DNA of 64,000 bases from Streptomyces sp. MP131-18 (GCF_001984575.1 NZ_LZNS01000001.1:2609258-2673257); one strand, 5' to 3'. Shown: positions 25,604 through 35,037, counted from the stretch's first letter. Notes: generated from the letters alone by a model not told the origin. Numbers and translations are program-made.

Positions 25604-26464
25604 ATGCTGCGCCTGGGAACACGGGAGTTCGGGCCGGACGAGCAGGTGCTCATGGCCATCGTCAACCGGACACCCGATTCCTTCTACGACCAGGGCGCGA
25701 CCTTCCGCGACGACGCCGCCCTGGAGCGCGTCGAACGGGCGGTGGCCGAGGGCGCGGCGATCATCGACATCGGCGGGGTCAAGGCCGGCCCCGGCGCCGA
25801 GGTGGACGCGGCCGAGGAGATCCGCCGCACCGCGGGGTTCGTCGCCGAGGTGCGGCGGCGTCACCCGGACGTGGTGATCAGCGTGGACACCTGGCGGCAC
25901 GAGGTCGCCGAGGCGGTCTGCGCCGCGGGCGCCGACCTGCTGAACGACGCCTGGGGCGGCGTCGACCCGCGCCTGGCCGAGGTCGCGGCGGAGCACGGCG
26001 TGGGTCTGGTGTGCACCCACGCGGGCGGCGCACGGCCGCGGACGCGCCCGCACCGGGTGGCCTACGAGGACGTGATGGCGGACATCCTGAGGGTGACCGT
26101 GGGCCTGGCCGAGCGGGCGGTCGCGCTCGGCGTGCGCCGCGACGCGGTGCTCATCGACCCGGGGCACGACTTCGGGAAGTCCACCCGGCACTCCCTGGAG
26201 GCGACGCGGCGGCTCGACGAGATGACGGCCACCGGGTGGCCGGTGCTCGTGTCGCTGTCCAACAAGGACTTCGTCGGCGAGACGCTCGATCTGCCGGTGC
26301 GGGAACGGCTGCTGGGGACGCTGGCCACCACCGCGGTCTCGGCGTGGCTCGGCGCCCGGGTCTACCGGGTGCACGAGGTCGCCGAGACCCGGCAGGTGCT
26401 GGACATGGTCGCCGCCATCGCCGGGCGGCGGCCCCCCGCCGTGGCGCGCCGCGGCCTGGCCTGA
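25604..26464 (+). CDS. folP2: FolP2-type dihydropteroate synthase homologue
   Basis: A 286-aa TIM-barrel protein related to dihydropteroate synthase, the enzyme joining pterin pyrophosphate and p-aminobenzoate. The first motif is IVNRTPDSFYD instead of the canonical IVNVTPDSFSDGG. The second is GGVKAGPG instead of GGESTRPG. These changes in the substrate loops match my recollection of mycobacterial FolP2 (Rv1207), which lacks synthase activity. A true folP should then exist elsewhere. It lies between the divergent DivIVA-like gene and the convergent LOG gene, as in mycobacteria. Confidence 0.85.
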   Translation: MLRLGTREFGPDEQVLMAIVNRTPDSFYDQGATFRDDAALERVERAVAEGAAIIDIGGVKAGPGAEVDAAEEIRRTAGFVAEVRRRHPDVVISVDTWRHEVAEAVCAAGADLLNDAWGGVDPRLAEVAAEHGVGLVCTHAGGARPRTRPHRVAYEDVMADILRVTVGLAERAVALGVRRDAVLIDPGHDFGKSTRHSLEATRRLDEMTATGWPVLVSLSNKDFVGETLDLPVRERLLGTLATTAVSAWLGARVYRVHEVAETRQVLDMVAAIAGRRPPAVARRGLA

Positions 26465-26476
26465 CGCGCACCCGGG

Positions 26477-27226
26477 TCAGGGCTTGGTGACCAGGGCGAT
26501 CGCCTCGTCGACGTCGTCGGTGAGGTGGAAGAGGGACATGTCCTTCGGCGAGGCCTTGCCCTGCGCCACGACCGTGTCGCGCAGCCAGGCGGCCAGGCCG
26601 CTCCAGTACTCGGTGCCGACGAGCACGATGGGGAAACGCGTCACCTTCTGCGTCTGGACCAGCGTCAGCGCCTCGAACAGCTCGTCCAGCGTGCCGAGCC
26701 CGCCCGGCAGCACCAGGAAGCCCTGGGCGTACTTCACGAACATCGTCTTGCGGACGAAGAAGTACCGGAAGTTGACCCCGATGTCGACGTACTCGTTCAG
26801 CCCCTGCTCGAAGGGCAGCTCGATGCCCAGGCCGACCGAGACGCCGCCCGCCTCGCTCGCGCCGCGGTTCGCCGCCTCCATCGCGCCGGGGCCGCCGCCG
26901 GTGATCACGGCGATGCCCGCCTCGGCGAGGCCGCTCCCGATGCGCCGGCCCAGCTCGTACTCGGGGGAGCCGGGCGCGGTGCGGGCGGAGCCGAAGACGC
27001 TGACGGCCGGGCCGAGTTCGGCCAGGGCGCCGAAGCCCTCGACGAACTCCGACTGGATGCGCAGCACGCGCCACGGGTCGCCGTGGACCCAGTCGGAAGG
27101 GCCTCTGGTGTCCAGCAGCCGCTGGTCGGCGGTGCCCGCCGTGATCTGCCCCCGCCGGCGCACCACCGGGCCGAGGCGCTGCTCGCGCCGGCCGCCCCGC
27201 TCGTCCGGTCCCTGGCTGCCGCTCAT
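26477..27226 (-). CDS. LOG family protein (TIGR00730)
   Basis: A 249-aa Rossmann-like protein of the LOG family. The motifs ITGGGPGAMEAANRGA and PGGLGTLDE are the signature of cytokinin nucleoside monophosphate phosphoribohydrolases, which cleave N-glycosidic bonds of modified adenosine monophosphate. Bacterial homologues were long labelled lysine decarboxylase. The ATG at 27226 is chosen from GAGGAG 7 nt upstream; a GTG 12 codons earlier is less supported. The position between dapE and folP2 is conserved (Rv1205 in M. tuberculosis). Confidence 0.87.
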   Translation of the reverse strand: MSGSQGPDERGGRREQRLGPVVRRRGQITAGTADQRLLDTRGPSDWVHGDPWRVLRIQSEFVEGFGALAELGPAVSVFGSARTAPGSPEYELGRRIGSGLAEAGIAVITGGGPGAMEAANRGASEAGGVSVGLGIELPFEQGLNEYVDIGVNFRYFFVRKTMFVKYAQGFLVLPGGLGTLDELFEALTLVQTQKVTRFPIVLVGTEYWSGLAAWLRDTVVAQGKASPKDMSLFHLTDDVDEAIALVTKP

Positions 27227-27271
27227 GCCGTGCTCCTCATCCGCCGTCCTGTCCGCGTCCACGCCCTTGCC

Positions 27272-27313
27272 GAACGCGGCCGTTCACCGCGCGAACGCGG
27301 CCGTTCACCGCGC
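27272..27313. repeat. 21-bp perfect tandem duplication at the dapE 3' end
   Basis: The 21-bp unit GAACGCGGCCGTTCACCGCGC occurs exactly twice, at 27272-27292 and 27293-27313. The dapE stop codon (27305-27307, minus strand) is in the second unit, and the first unit lies just after it, so the duplication adds sequence only downstream of the gene. Replication slippage is the simplest explanation. Confidence 0.9.
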
Positions 27314-28402
27314 GGGCGCGGTCAGCCACGCCCGCAGGCGCTCCTCGCAGTGGAAGATCGCCGCCACCGCCACACGCTCGTCCCGCTTGTGCGCCACGTT
27401 CGGATCGCCGGGGCCGTAGTTGACCGCGGGGACGCCGAGCGCGCTGAACCGGGAGACGTCCGTCCAGCCGTACTTGGGCCGCGGCTCGCCGCCGACCGCC
27501 TCGATGAAGGCGCGGGCGGCCGGGTGCGACAGGCCGGGCAGGGCCCCGGGCGAGTGGTCCTCGACGGTGAACTCGGCGATGCCGCAGCCCTCGAAGACCT
27601 CCCGGACGTGGGCGACGGCCGCCGCCTCGTCACGGTCGGGCGCGTACCGGTAGTTCACCGTGACAACGCACGCGTCGGGGATGACGTTCCCCGCCACCCC
27701 GCCCTCGATCCCGACCGCGTTCAGCCCCTCGTGGTACTCGAGGCCGTCGATGACCGGGCGACGCGGCCGGTAGGCGGCCAGGCGGGCCAGCACGGGCGCG
27801 GCGGCGTGAATGGCGTTCTCACCGGTCCAGGAGCGCGCCGAGTGGGCGCGCTGCCCCGGCAGCCGCAGCCGCATCCGCAGCGTGCCCTGGCAGCCGCCCT
27901 CGACCTGGCCGCCGGACGGTTCGAGCAGGACGGCGAAGTCCCCGGCCAGCCAGTCGGGCCGGTCGGTGGCCAGGTGCCCGAGACCGTTCAGCTCGGCCGC
28001 GACCTCCTCGTTGTCGTAGAAGACGAACGTCAGGTCGCGGTTCGGCTCGGGCACGGTGGCCGCGATGCGCAGCTGAACGGCGACGCCCGACTTCATGTCC
28101 GAGGTGCCGCAGCCCCACAGCACGCCGTCGGCGTCGAGGCGGGCGGGCACGTTGTCCGCGATCGGCACGGTGTCGATGTGCCCGGCCAGCACGACCCGTT
28201 CGCCGTGGCCCGCGTCCGTGCGCGCCACCACGTTGTTGCCGTGGCGGTCGACCCGCAGCCACGGGAGGGTGCGCAGGGCCGCCTCGACGGCGTCGGCCAG
28301 CGGCTGCTCCGTGCCGCTGACGGACGGGATGTCCACCAGCTCGGCGGTCAGGGCGGCCGCGTCCCGGCCGAGGTCGAGGGCGGGCGGCGCGGATCGTTCC
28401 AT
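27305..28402 (-). CDS. dapE: Succinyl-diaminopimelate desuccinylase
   Basis: A 365-aa M20-family dinuclear zinc hydrolase that removes succinate from N-succinyl-L,L-diaminopimelate, in the lysine and peptidoglycan precursor pathway. Metal and catalytic segments are [16 protein letters not shown] and the [11 protein letters not shown] region. Length matches the actinobacterial family. The ATG start is used. dapC, the transaminase step before it, lies 1.6 kb away on the same strand with two unrelated genes between, so both pathway steps are clustered. The stop lies in a 21-bp tandem repeat. Confidence 0.9.
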   Translation of the reverse strand: MERSAPPALDLGRDAAALTAELVDIPSVSGTEQPLADAVEAALRTLPWLRVDRHGNNVVARTDAGHGERVVLAGHIDTVPIADNVPARLDADGVLWGCGTSDMKSGVAVQLRIAATVPEPNRDLTFVFYDNEEVAAELNGLGHLATDRPDWLAGDFAVLLEPSGGQVEGGCQGTLRMRLRLPGQRAHSARSWTGENAIHAAAPVLARLAAYRPRRPVIDGLEYHEGLNAVGIEGGVAGNVIPDACVVTVNYRYAPDRDEAAAVAHVREVFEGCGIAEFTVEDHSPGALPGLSHPAARAFIEAVGGEPRPKYGWTDVSRFSALGVPAVNYGPGDPNVAHKRDERVAVAAIFHCEERLRAWLTAPAR

Positions 28403-28461
28403 GGGGCCACCGTACCCGGGCGGCCCGGTGGCCCCCGTGCGGAACCGATACCCTCGTCCGC

Positions 28462-29364
28462 GTGCCCGAACGGACGACCGGAAAGCGCAGCCACCGCGTG
28501 ATCGGCGGCGCGTGCGCCGCGCTCGTTCTGCTGGGCGCCGCGGCGTACGCCGTCACGCAGTCCGGCGAGGACCGGGACCGGCGCGGGCCGCCGCGCTGCT
28601 CGGTGGCGGGACCCGACGGTGAACGCGCCTTCACGCTCCGGCCGGAGCAGGCCGCGAGTGCCGCCACGATCGGGGCCGTCGCCTCGGCCCGCGGGCTGCC
28701 CGAGCGGGCGGTCACCATAGCGATCGCCACCGCCATGCAGGAGTCGAGCCTGCGCAACATCGACTACGGCGACCGGGATTCGCTCGGCCTCTTCCAGCAG
28801 CGGCCCTCGATGGGCTGGGGCAGCGAGGCGGAGGTGATGGACCCGGTCTACGCGGCGGGGGCGTTCTACGACCGGCTGGTCGACGTGCCCGGCTACCTGA
28901 CACTGCCGCTGACCGTGGCGGCGCAGGAGGTGCAGCGCAGCGCGTTCCCCGACGCGTACGCCCGGCACGAGGAGGAGGCGGCCCTGCTCGCGGGGGCGCT
29001 GACCGGGCGGGCCGAGGCCGCGCTGAGCTGCTCGTGGACGGTGGCGGAGCAGCCCGCGGGGCAGCCGCGGGAGGTCCACGAGCGGATGATGCGGGAGTTC
29101 GGCGAGGGGGTGCAGCCGACCGGCGACGGCACGCGGCTGACCGTTCCGCTGCAGGGCGGGGAGGAGACCAGGCGGGGCTGGGAACTCGCGCACTGGGCGG
29201 TGGCCCACTCGGCCGAGCTGGGAATCGAGCGGGTCTCCTACGGAAACCGCGTCTGGGAGGCGCGGCGTTCCTGGGACGGTTGGCAGGAGGCCGCGGAGGA
29301 AAGTCTGGCCGGCGCCCCGGAAGTTCAGCTGTCCGTATTCGGTCCGGCCGAGTCGATTCCTTAA
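28462..29364 (+). CDS. Membrane-anchored lysozyme-like protein of unknown function
   Basis: A 300-aa protein with a basic N terminus and one span (about 12-31), then an extracytoplasmic domain. The region [20 protein letters not shown] followed by [14 protein letters not shown] (about residues 93-119) resembles the E..S...LGLFQ pattern of lysozyme-fold/SLT-like domains, and is typical of a streptomycete family often labelled heavy-metal transporter without evidence. Two Cys residues may form a disulfide. A muralytic or cell-wall-binding role is inferred. GTG start at 28462. It is divergent from dapE, 59 bp apart. Confidence 0.72.
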   Translation: MPERTTGKRSHRVIGGACAALVLLGAAAYAVTQSGEDRDRRGPPRCSVAGPDGERAFTLRPEQAASAATIGAVASARGLPERAVTIAIATAMQESSLRNIDYGDRDSLGLFQQRPSMGWGSEAEVMDPVYAAGAFYDRLVDVPGYLTLPLTVAAQEVQRSAFPDAYARHEEEAALLAGALTGRAEAALSCSWTVAEQPAGQPREVHERMMREFGEGVQPTGDGTRLTVPLQGGEETRRGWELAHWAVAHSAELGIERVSYGNRVWEARRSWDGWQEAAEESLAGAPEVQLSVFGPAESIP

Positions 29365-29549
29365 ATGGCCCGGGGAACGGTCCTGCTGACGTTCCCTCAG
29401 GCCTCGACGTCCAAGCCGATTGCCCGATTTAATCGGACGCAATAATGCGATGCATTGCGAATCCTTTACCCGGGGCTCCCGCAACCTCCCACCGCCCCCG
29501 AGCGATAGGCACGGCGTCCGCATCGCTTCCTGAAGGCAAAAGGAGCATC

Positions 29550-29957
29550 ATGTCCCACCCCCTCACGCGCCGCCTGACGAAGGCCGCCCTCCTGCTCGCC
29601 GCCGGCACCGCGCCCGTCGTCGGGGCCGCCGGGCAGGCCGCCGCCGCGCCGCTGCCCGGGACGCCGGACCTGACGGGGCTGGTCGCGCCGGACGGCGCCC
29701 TGGTGAACGATACGCTGGACGCCACCACCGGCGAGGTCAGTGGCGCCGTCGAACGGATCGCGGGCCCCACCGTCCGTGAGGTCGTGCCGGTCGTCGTCCC
29801 CGTGGTCCACGACGCCGGGCGGCGGACCGCGCAGACCACGGCCGGGCTCGGGCAGAGCCTCGCGTACAAGGCCGCGCAGATCGGCCCCACCCCGAACGAA
29901 CTCCAGCGGATGCTGCCCTCGATGGAGAACCCGAGCATGCACCTTCTCTACCTCTGA
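29550..29957 (+). CDS. Small secreted protein of unknown function
   Basis: A 135-aa protein with a signal peptide (RR near position 8, hydrophobic core, Ala-rich cleavage area about 30-33). The mature part is low in Cys and rich in Val/Thr with VREVVPVVVPVVHDAG, which may form an amphipathic strand. It is of a streptomycete family carelessly called ATP-binding protein; no nucleotide motif is present. AAGGAG lies 4 nt before the ATG. A strong bidirectional terminator follows the stop. Confidence 0.7.
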   Translation: MSHPLTRRLTKAALLLAAGTAPVVGAAGQAAAAPLPGTPDLTGLVAPDGALVNDTLDATTGEVSGAVERIAGPTVREVVPVVVPVVHDAGRRTAQTTAGLGQSLAYKAAQIGPTPNELQRMLPSMENPSMHLLYL

Positions 29958-29984
29958 CCCACCCCGCGCCCACGCCCCCCACGC

Positions 29985-30026
29985 CCCGCAGGAACGGCCC
30001 CGGACGCCCGGGGCCGTTCCTGCGGG
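29985..30026. terminator. Bidirectional terminator
   Basis: A 19-bp perfect GC-rich stem (29985-30003 with 30008-30026) and an ACGC loop. It lies between the convergent stops of the small secreted protein gene and dapC. Confidence 0.85.
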
Positions 30027-30030
30027 CCGC

Positions 30031-31131
30031 TCAGACCGTCAGCCGCCGCACCGCAGCGGCGACCCGCTCGTCGGTGGCGGTGAACGCCACCCGCACGAAC
30101 CGCGCGCCCGCCGGGCCGTAGAACTCCCCGGGCGCCACGAGGACGCCCTGCTTGCCGAGGTCGGCCACCGTGTCCCAGCACGGCTCGTCGCGCGTCGCCC
30201 ACAGGTAGAGCGACGCCTCGCTGTGCTCGATGCGGAACCCGCGGCTCACCAGCGCGTCCCGCAGCCCCGCGCGCCGCGCGGCGTACCGTTCGCGCTGCTC
30301 GGCCACGTGGGCGTCGTCGCCGAGCGCCGCTGCCATGGCCGCCTGCACCGGCGCGGGCATCATCATCCCGGCGTGCTTGCGGACGGCGAGCAGCTCGCCC
30401 AGCACCGCCGCGTCCCCCGCGAGGAAGGCGGCCCGGTACCCGGCCAGGTTGGACCGCTTGGACAGCGAGTGCACGGCGACCAGGCCCTCGGTGCTGCCGC
30501 CGCACACGTCGGGGCGCAGCACGGAGACCGGCTCGGTCTCCCAGCCGAGCTCCAGGTAGCACTCGTCGCTGACGACGAGCACCCCGTGCGCCCTGGCCCA
30601 CGCCACCACCTCCCGCAGCTCGGCGGCGCCGAGCACGCGACCGGTCGGGTTGGAGGGGGAGTTGAGCCACAGCAGCCGCAGACCCGTCGGGTCGAGAGCG
30701 GTCGGCGCGCCGTGGTAGGGCACCGGCTCGGCGCCCGCCAGGCGCGCGCCGACCTCGTACGTCGGGTAGGCCGGCTCGGGGAACGCGACCCGATCGCCCG
30801 CGCCCAGGCCCAGCTGTGCCGGGAGGGAGGCGACCAGCTCCTTGGAGCCGATCACGGGCAGCACGTTGCCGTGCCCGAGGCCCGCGGCCCCCGTCCGCCG
30901 CTCGCACCAGCCGACGAGGGCGTCCCGCAGCGCCGGGGTCCCCCACACCGTCGGGTAGCCGGGGCTGTCGGCCGCCGCCGCCAGGGCGCGCCTGACCGAC
31001 TCGGGCACCGGATCGACGGGGGTGCCGACCGAGAGGTCCACGATCCCGTCCGCGTGGGCCGCGGCGATCGCCTTGTACGGTTCGAGCCGGTCCCAGGGGA
31101 AGACGGGCAGGCGGGCGGACACGGATGACAC
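30031..31131 (-). CDS. dapC: Succinyldiaminopimelate transaminase DapC
   Basis: A 366-aa class I/II PLP aminotransferase. The PLP-lysine segment is SLSKRSNLAGYR, with substrate-site NSPSNPTG and SDECYLEL. It makes N-succinyl-diaminopimelate using glutamate in lysine synthesis; in this family glutamate-prephenate transamination has also been assigned. GTG 31131 is chosen by the AGGAAGGGAG ribosome site 8 nt upstream. fdxA lies 163 bp upstream on the same strand and a terminator is between. Clustering with ferredoxin matches mycobacterial Rv1177-Rv1178. Confidence 0.88.
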   Translation of the reverse strand: MSSVSARLPVFPWDRLEPYKAIAAAHADGIVDLSVGTPVDPVPESVRRALAAAADSPGYPTVWGTPALRDALVGWCERRTGAAGLGHGNVLPVIGSKELVASLPAQLGLGAGDRVAFPEPAYPTYEVGARLAGAEPVPYHGAPTALDPTGLRLLWLNSPSNPTGRVLGAAELREVVAWARAHGVLVVSDECYLELGWETEPVSVLRPDVCGGSTEGLVAVHSLSKRSNLAGYRAAFLAGDAAVLGELLAVRKHAGMMMPAPVQAAMAAALGDDAHVAEQRERYAARRAGLRDALVSRGFRIEHSEASLYLWATRDEPCWDTVADLGKQGVLVAPGEFYGPAGARFVRVAFTATDERVAAAVRRLTV

Positions 31132-31225
31132 GGAACGGCTCCCTTCCTCGGCACTACGCACGCCAGATCCTGACCTGTCCTGACCGGTCCCGACCTCCGT
31201 GGACGGCACACGGCTCGGAACGTGT

Positions 31226-31257
31226 CGGTCCCGCGCGGCGGGTGCCGCACGGGACCG
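31226..31257 (-). terminator. Hairpin downstream of ferredoxin gene
   Basis: CGGTCCCG plus GCGGC pair with GCCGC plus CGGGACCG around a GGGT loop, with one C/A mismatch. It sits 37 nt after the ferredoxin stop and 95 bp before dapC, so it may end or attenuate transcription. Confidence 0.55.
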
Positions 31258-31293
31258 GGTGAGACGCCTGATCAGAACGCTGAAGGCGGCAGG

Positions 31294-31620
31294 TCACTCG
31301 TCGTGGCTCTGCGGGGGCAGCGCGGCGATCAGCGGGTGGTCCCGCTCGATCAGGCCCAGCTTGCTCGCACCGCCGGGTGAGCCCAGGTCGTCGAAGAACT
31401 CCACATTGGCCTTGTAGTAGTCCTTCCACTCCTCCGGGGTGTCGTCCTCGTAGAAGATGGCCTCCACCGGGCACACCGGCTCGCAAGCACCGCAGTCCAC
31501 GCACTCGTCGGGGTGGATGTAGAGGGCGCGCTGCCCCTCGTAGATGCAGTCGACAGGGCACTCCTCGATGCATGCCTTGTCCTTCAGGTCGACACAAGGC
31601 TCCGCGATGACGTAGGTCAC
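31294..31620 (-). CDS. fdxA: 7Fe ferredoxin FdxA/FdxC
   Basis: A 108-aa low-potential ferredoxin with one 3Fe-4S and one 4Fe-4S cluster. Ligand Cys are 9, 17 and 50 (3Fe) and 21, 40, 43 and 46 (4Fe), with Cys25 free, the Azotobacter-type pattern shifted by one. It has the usual long C-terminal tail. The GTG start is fixed by AAGGAGG 9 nt upstream. It is a redox carrier for P450s, oxidoreductases and other enzymes in the cytoplasm, and sits next to dapC as in mycobacteria. Confidence 0.93.
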   Translation of the reverse strand: MTYVIAEPCVDLKDKACIEECPVDCIYEGQRALYIHPDECVDCGACEPVCPVEAIFYEDDTPEEWKDYYKANVEFFDDLGSPGGASKLGLIERDHPLIAALPPQSHDE

Positions 31621-31747
31621 GCTGTCAGTCCTCCTTGTAGGGGCGGCGGGTCCGCCGTGATGCGCGCGGGAGCGCGGCGTCGTCGATGCTCAGCCCTAGT
31701 ATCGCCGGTTGAGGCTGTAGGAAGAACAAGAGGGGGCTGGGAAGCCG

Positions 31748-32734
31748 GTGGAGTTCGCCATGAGGGGCGGTCTTACCGTTCGGGTAGGGCCTGCTGACGT
31801 GGGCAAACGCGTTTCGCTCCGCACGCTGACGGAGCCGGGCGACCCCGCGGGACGGTTCACCGACACCGTCGGCGTGCTCACCGCCTGGACGGACGGTTCA
31901 CTGGAGGTCACCCGGCGTGACGGGAGCGCCGTGCGACTGCGGGAGTCCGCGCTGGTGGCGGGCAAGGTCGTGCCGGATACTCCGGCCAGGCGGCGGGGGC
32001 TGCCGGCCGCGGACGTGCCCGAGCTGACGGCGGTCGCGGCCAGGGCCTGGCCGGCGGCCGCGACCGAACGCATCGGCGACTGGCTGGTGCGGGCGGCCGG
32101 TGGGTGGACACGGCGCGCGAACTCGGCGTGCGCACTGGGCGACGCGCCCCCCGACCTTGCCCGCATATCCGCCTGGTACGCCGCCCGCGGGCTGCCGCCC
32201 GCGTTCCAGCTCGCCACGGGTCAGGAGCTGCTGGCGGCCGGTCTCGAACGGCGGGGCTGGGCCGCGTCGGGCCACGCGGTGGTGCAGATCGCGGCGCTCG
32301 CCCCGCTCGCGGACCGGGAGCCCGTCGAACGGGTCAGGGTCGAGGGGGAGTTGACGGCCGCGTGGCTGAGCGGCTGGCCCCGGGCCGCGGATGCGCCGGG
32401 CACGGCGGAACGCGTGCTCGCGGGCGGCCGGACCACCCTGTTCGCGCTGGCGCCCGGCTCGGGCCCGCGGCCCGCCGCGGTCGGCCGCTGCGTCGTGGAC
32501 GGCCGGTGGGCGGGCTTCACGGCGGTGCGCGTGGACCCGGCCCACCGTGGCACCGGCCTGGCCAGGGAAGTCATGGCCGCCCTGGCCCGCGCGGCGCTGG
32601 ACGCGGGCGCGAGCGCCGCCCACCTCCAGGTGGAGACGGACAACGCCGCGGCCCGCACCCTCTACCGGAGCCTCGGCTTCGCCGACCACCACCACTACCA
32701 CTACCGTTCGCCGACCGAGGCGGACCGCCGCTGA
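31748..32734 (+). CDS. GNAT family N-acetyltransferase
   Basis: A 328-aa protein. The C-terminal third is a GNAT domain with the acetyl-CoA site VDPAHRGTGLAREVMAAL and the late AARTLYRSLGF. The N-terminal half (to about 175) contains an Sm-like/hypothetical beta domain (GDPAGRFTDTVGVL) that I cannot name. GTG 31748 with a weak GGGAAG upstream. It is divergent from the ferredoxin gene and converges on the PG-binding protein gene 20 bp away. The acceptor, amine or protein, is unknown. Confidence 0.82.
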   Translation: MEFAMRGGLTVRVGPADVGKRVSLRTLTEPGDPAGRFTDTVGVLTAWTDGSLEVTRRDGSAVRLRESALVAGKVVPDTPARRRGLPAADVPELTAVAARAWPAAATERIGDWLVRAAGGWTRRANSACALGDAPPDLARISAWYAARGLPPAFQLATGQELLAAGLERRGWAASGHAVVQIAALAPLADREPVERVRVEGELTAAWLSGWPRAADAPGTAERVLAGGRTTLFALAPGSGPRPAAVGRCVVDGRWAGFTAVRVDPAHRGTGLAREVMAALARAALDAGASAAHLQVETDNAAARTLYRSLGFADHHHYHYRSPTEADRR

Positions 32735-32754
32735 AGGACCCGCGGCCGGGCACC

Positions 32755-34554
32755 TCAGCTCGGGTCGAGCTCGATGACGCCCACCCGCTGCGCGGGGTCG
32801 GTCGCCAGCAGCGCCTCGCGCAGCGCGCCCACGACGTCCTCCGGGGTGACCGGGGTCTGGCTCCCGTCGCCGCGGGTGACCAGGACGCCGTCGAACGTGG
32901 CGCCGTACAGGCCCTCGAGCACCTCCAGGTCGTAGGTGTCCACGAGCCGCCCGTCCACCGCCTCCATGGAGAGGAACTGCGGCAGGGTGCCCTGCGGGCT
33001 GAAGGAGATCTCCTCGGTCCCGGCCCGCACGGTCACCAGACCCGACATCGCCGGCTCGGCGAACTCCTCCATCGCGCGCTGCACTTCCGCCTCGTCCACC
33101 TCGGGCTCCTGGGTGGTCATCGGCAGTTCGACGGCGGGATTCCTGCCGGTGGCGGCCCGGTCGCGGAACGCGGACTCGACGGCGTCGGCCGCAGCCTGGA
33201 GGTCCACGGCGGTACCCGGCTCGCCGAGCCTGCCGATCGCCTCGCCGTTCTCGAAGTCGATGCCGCCCTCCACGGGCCCGCTGCCCTGGCCCTCGGCGAG
33301 GTCGTCGAGCGCGACCGTCAGCTTCTCGCGGTCGACGGAGAAGACGGCCTCCGCGGTGCGCTCGGCGCCCAGCAGCGAGCCGTAGACGGCGACCGGGCCG
33401 TAGTCCTGGCCCGACGAGGCGCGCACGGTGGCCTCCGTGTCCACGGAGAGCCCGGCGACGCTCGGCTTCAGCTCGGCCTCCTGCTCGCCGATCAGTACCG
33501 TCACCGGCTCGTTGTTGGCCGCCTCCAGCTGGGAGTCGAGACGGCTGGTGGCCTCCTGCGCGCTGAGGCCGCCGATGTCGATACCCAGGACGGTGGTGCC
33601 CTTCGGCACGTCCTCGGGGCTCAGGTACAGGCCGGCCCCGTAAGCGACGACGGCCGCGCCGACCACGGCGACCATGAGCAGCTTGAGCTTGGAGCGGCCC
33701 TTCGGCTTGGGCTTCGCGGCCTTCGGCGGCGGGGCGGCCTCGCCGCCCTCGCCGCCCGAGCCCGCGGGCTCGGGGACGGCGGCCGGGGACCGTGGGCCCG
33801 GCGGCGGCACCGCGGGGCCCGGCTCCGGCGCGGCCGGCCGCCCGGCACCGGTGCCGTCCAGCACGGGGAGGGGCCCGGTGCCGGTGAGGTCGGCCGGGGG
33901 CGGCGGCGGGAAGGGGCCGCCGAGGTCCATGGTGGTGCCGACCGGGTCCTCCTCCTCCGGCAGCGCGGGCGCCTGCGCGCGCGGCGGCGGCGCCTGGGCG
34001 GCGGGCGGGACGGGCGGCAGCGGCATGTCCCCGGTGGCCGGGCCCGTGGTGGGGCCGACCGGTCGCGGCGGCAGGCCGAGGGGCGTCCCGGCGGGCGGGG
34101 TGTCGGAGTGCTGCCTGAACCAGGACGCGGGGATGCCGTCGGCCGGCGTCTCGGTCACCGCCGGGTGGCCCCCGGGCGGGGTGTCGGCGGGCGGGGGGTC
34201 GGCGGGCGCCTGCGGAGCCGGGCCGCCCTGGGACGCCGGTGGCTTCTTCGGCTCGAACCAGGAGCTGGTCTTCTTGCCTGGGCCGCCGCCGGCCGTGTCC
34301 CCGGCCGCCGCGGCGGGCGGCGCGGGCGCGGGTGCGTCGCGCCCCGCCGGCTCGTCCACGGTCTCCCGCACCACGATGGGCGGAATGGGCCGCGAGCCCG
34401 GGATGTTGATGCGGGCGCGGGTGGTCAGCGTGGTTTCTGTTTTCTTCTCATCCGGCCGCGGGGCTCCCGGGCGGGCTTCGCCCTCTCCGTTGCCCCGCTG
34501 GGGTTCACCCCACCCCAGCGGGCCGGGGGGCGGATTGTCAGTTTCACGACTCAA
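32755..34554 (-). CDS. Membrane protein with PG_binding_4-like repeats
   Basis: A 599-aa protein. A long Pro/Gly-rich, disordered cytoplasmic segment (1-300 or so) with basic patches leads to a single span (SKLKLLMVAVVGAAVVAYGA, about 325-345). Outside lie two or more domains with the PG_binding_4 signature (TTVLGIDIGGLSAQEATSRL), as in VanW-type proteins, though the VanW domain itself is absent. A cell-wall-binding or divisome-linked role is inferred. The TTG start at 34554 is chosen by GGGAGA 7 nt upstream and the SRETDNPPPG N terminus. It stands 117 bp after the DUF6113 gene on the same strand. Confidence 0.75.
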   Translation of the reverse strand: MSRETDNPPPGPLGWGEPQRGNGEGEARPGAPRPDEKKTETTLTTRARINIPGSRPIPPIVVRETVDEPAGRDAPAPAPPAAAAGDTAGGGPGKKTSSWFEPKKPPASQGGPAPQAPADPPPADTPPGGHPAVTETPADGIPASWFRQHSDTPPAGTPLGLPPRPVGPTTGPATGDMPLPPVPPAAQAPPPRAQAPALPEEEDPVGTTMDLGGPFPPPPPADLTGTGPLPVLDGTGAGRPAAPEPGPAVPPPGPRSPAAVPEPAGSGGEGGEAAPPPKAAKPKPKGRSKLKLLMVAVVGAAVVAYGAGLYLSPEDVPKGTTVLGIDIGGLSAQEATSRLDSQLEAANNEPVTVLIGEQEAELKPSVAGLSVDTEATVRASSGQDYGPVAVYGSLLGAERTAEAVFSVDREKLTVALDDLAEGQGSGPVEGGIDFENGEAIGRLGEPGTAVDLQAAADAVESAFRDRAATGRNPAVELPMTTQEPEVDEAEVQRAMEEFAEPAMSGLVTVRAGTEEISFSPQGTLPQFLSMEAVDGRLVDTYDLEVLEGLYGATFDGVLVTRGDGSQTPVTPEDVVGALREALLATDPAQRVGVIELDPS

Positions 34555-34671
34555 GGCTGGGTCTCCCGGTTGGCGTCCGGCCCGGGACTGGGTCGGAACC
34601 GGACGGCTGGCCCCACGATACTGGGGACGGCGGTGTGGTACGGCGCCACCACAGGATTGGCACATACACCG

Positions 34672-35037
34672 CTACGAACGTGAGTGCGCTTCCGGCACGG
34701 CGAACAGCGGGCGTTCCGCGGGGGCGAGAGTGGCGGACACCACAGCCAGCGCCATGCCGCCCAGCAGGAACAGGTAACTGCCCGCACCCGCCGCGAAGAT
34801 GAAATCGCCCTGCGGACGCGTGATGGTCAGCAGCAGCACGACGACGGACCATCCGCCCGCCGGAACGCCCGCGCCGATCCGCGAACGGGTCACCAGCGCC
34901 CCGCCCCAGAACAGGGCCGCCGCGCCGCCGAGCGCGAGCAGCAGCCCCAGCGGGAACCACGCGCCCTGCACCAGCGACCCGGCCAGGCCGGCGAGCGCGC
35001 CGAGCAGTCCGAGTCCCGCGTATGCGGCCCACTTCAT
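34672..35037 (-). CDS. DUF6113-like membrane protein
   Basis: A 121-aa integral membrane protein with four hydrophobic segments (about 4-24, 28-48, 60-76, 86-108). Its ATG overlaps the mshB stop (ATGA, 35034-35037), so translation is coupled to mshB. A small membrane protein of this type follows mshB in many actinobacteria. No enzymatic motif is present. A role in mycothiol or envelope biology is inferred only from this coupling. Confidence 0.8.
   Translation of the reverse strand: MKWAAYAGLGLLGALAGLAGSLVQGAWFPLGLLLALGGAAALFWGGALVTRSRIGAGVPAGGWSVVVLLLTITRPQGDFIFAAGAGSYLFLLGGMALAVVSATLAPAERPLFAVPEAHSRS

Noticed and set aside
26477..27226. Lysine decarboxylase
   Set aside because: The PGGLGTLDE and GGGPGAMEA motifs are those of LOG phosphoribohydrolases; the decarboxylase label is a historic error and no PLP lysine motif is present.
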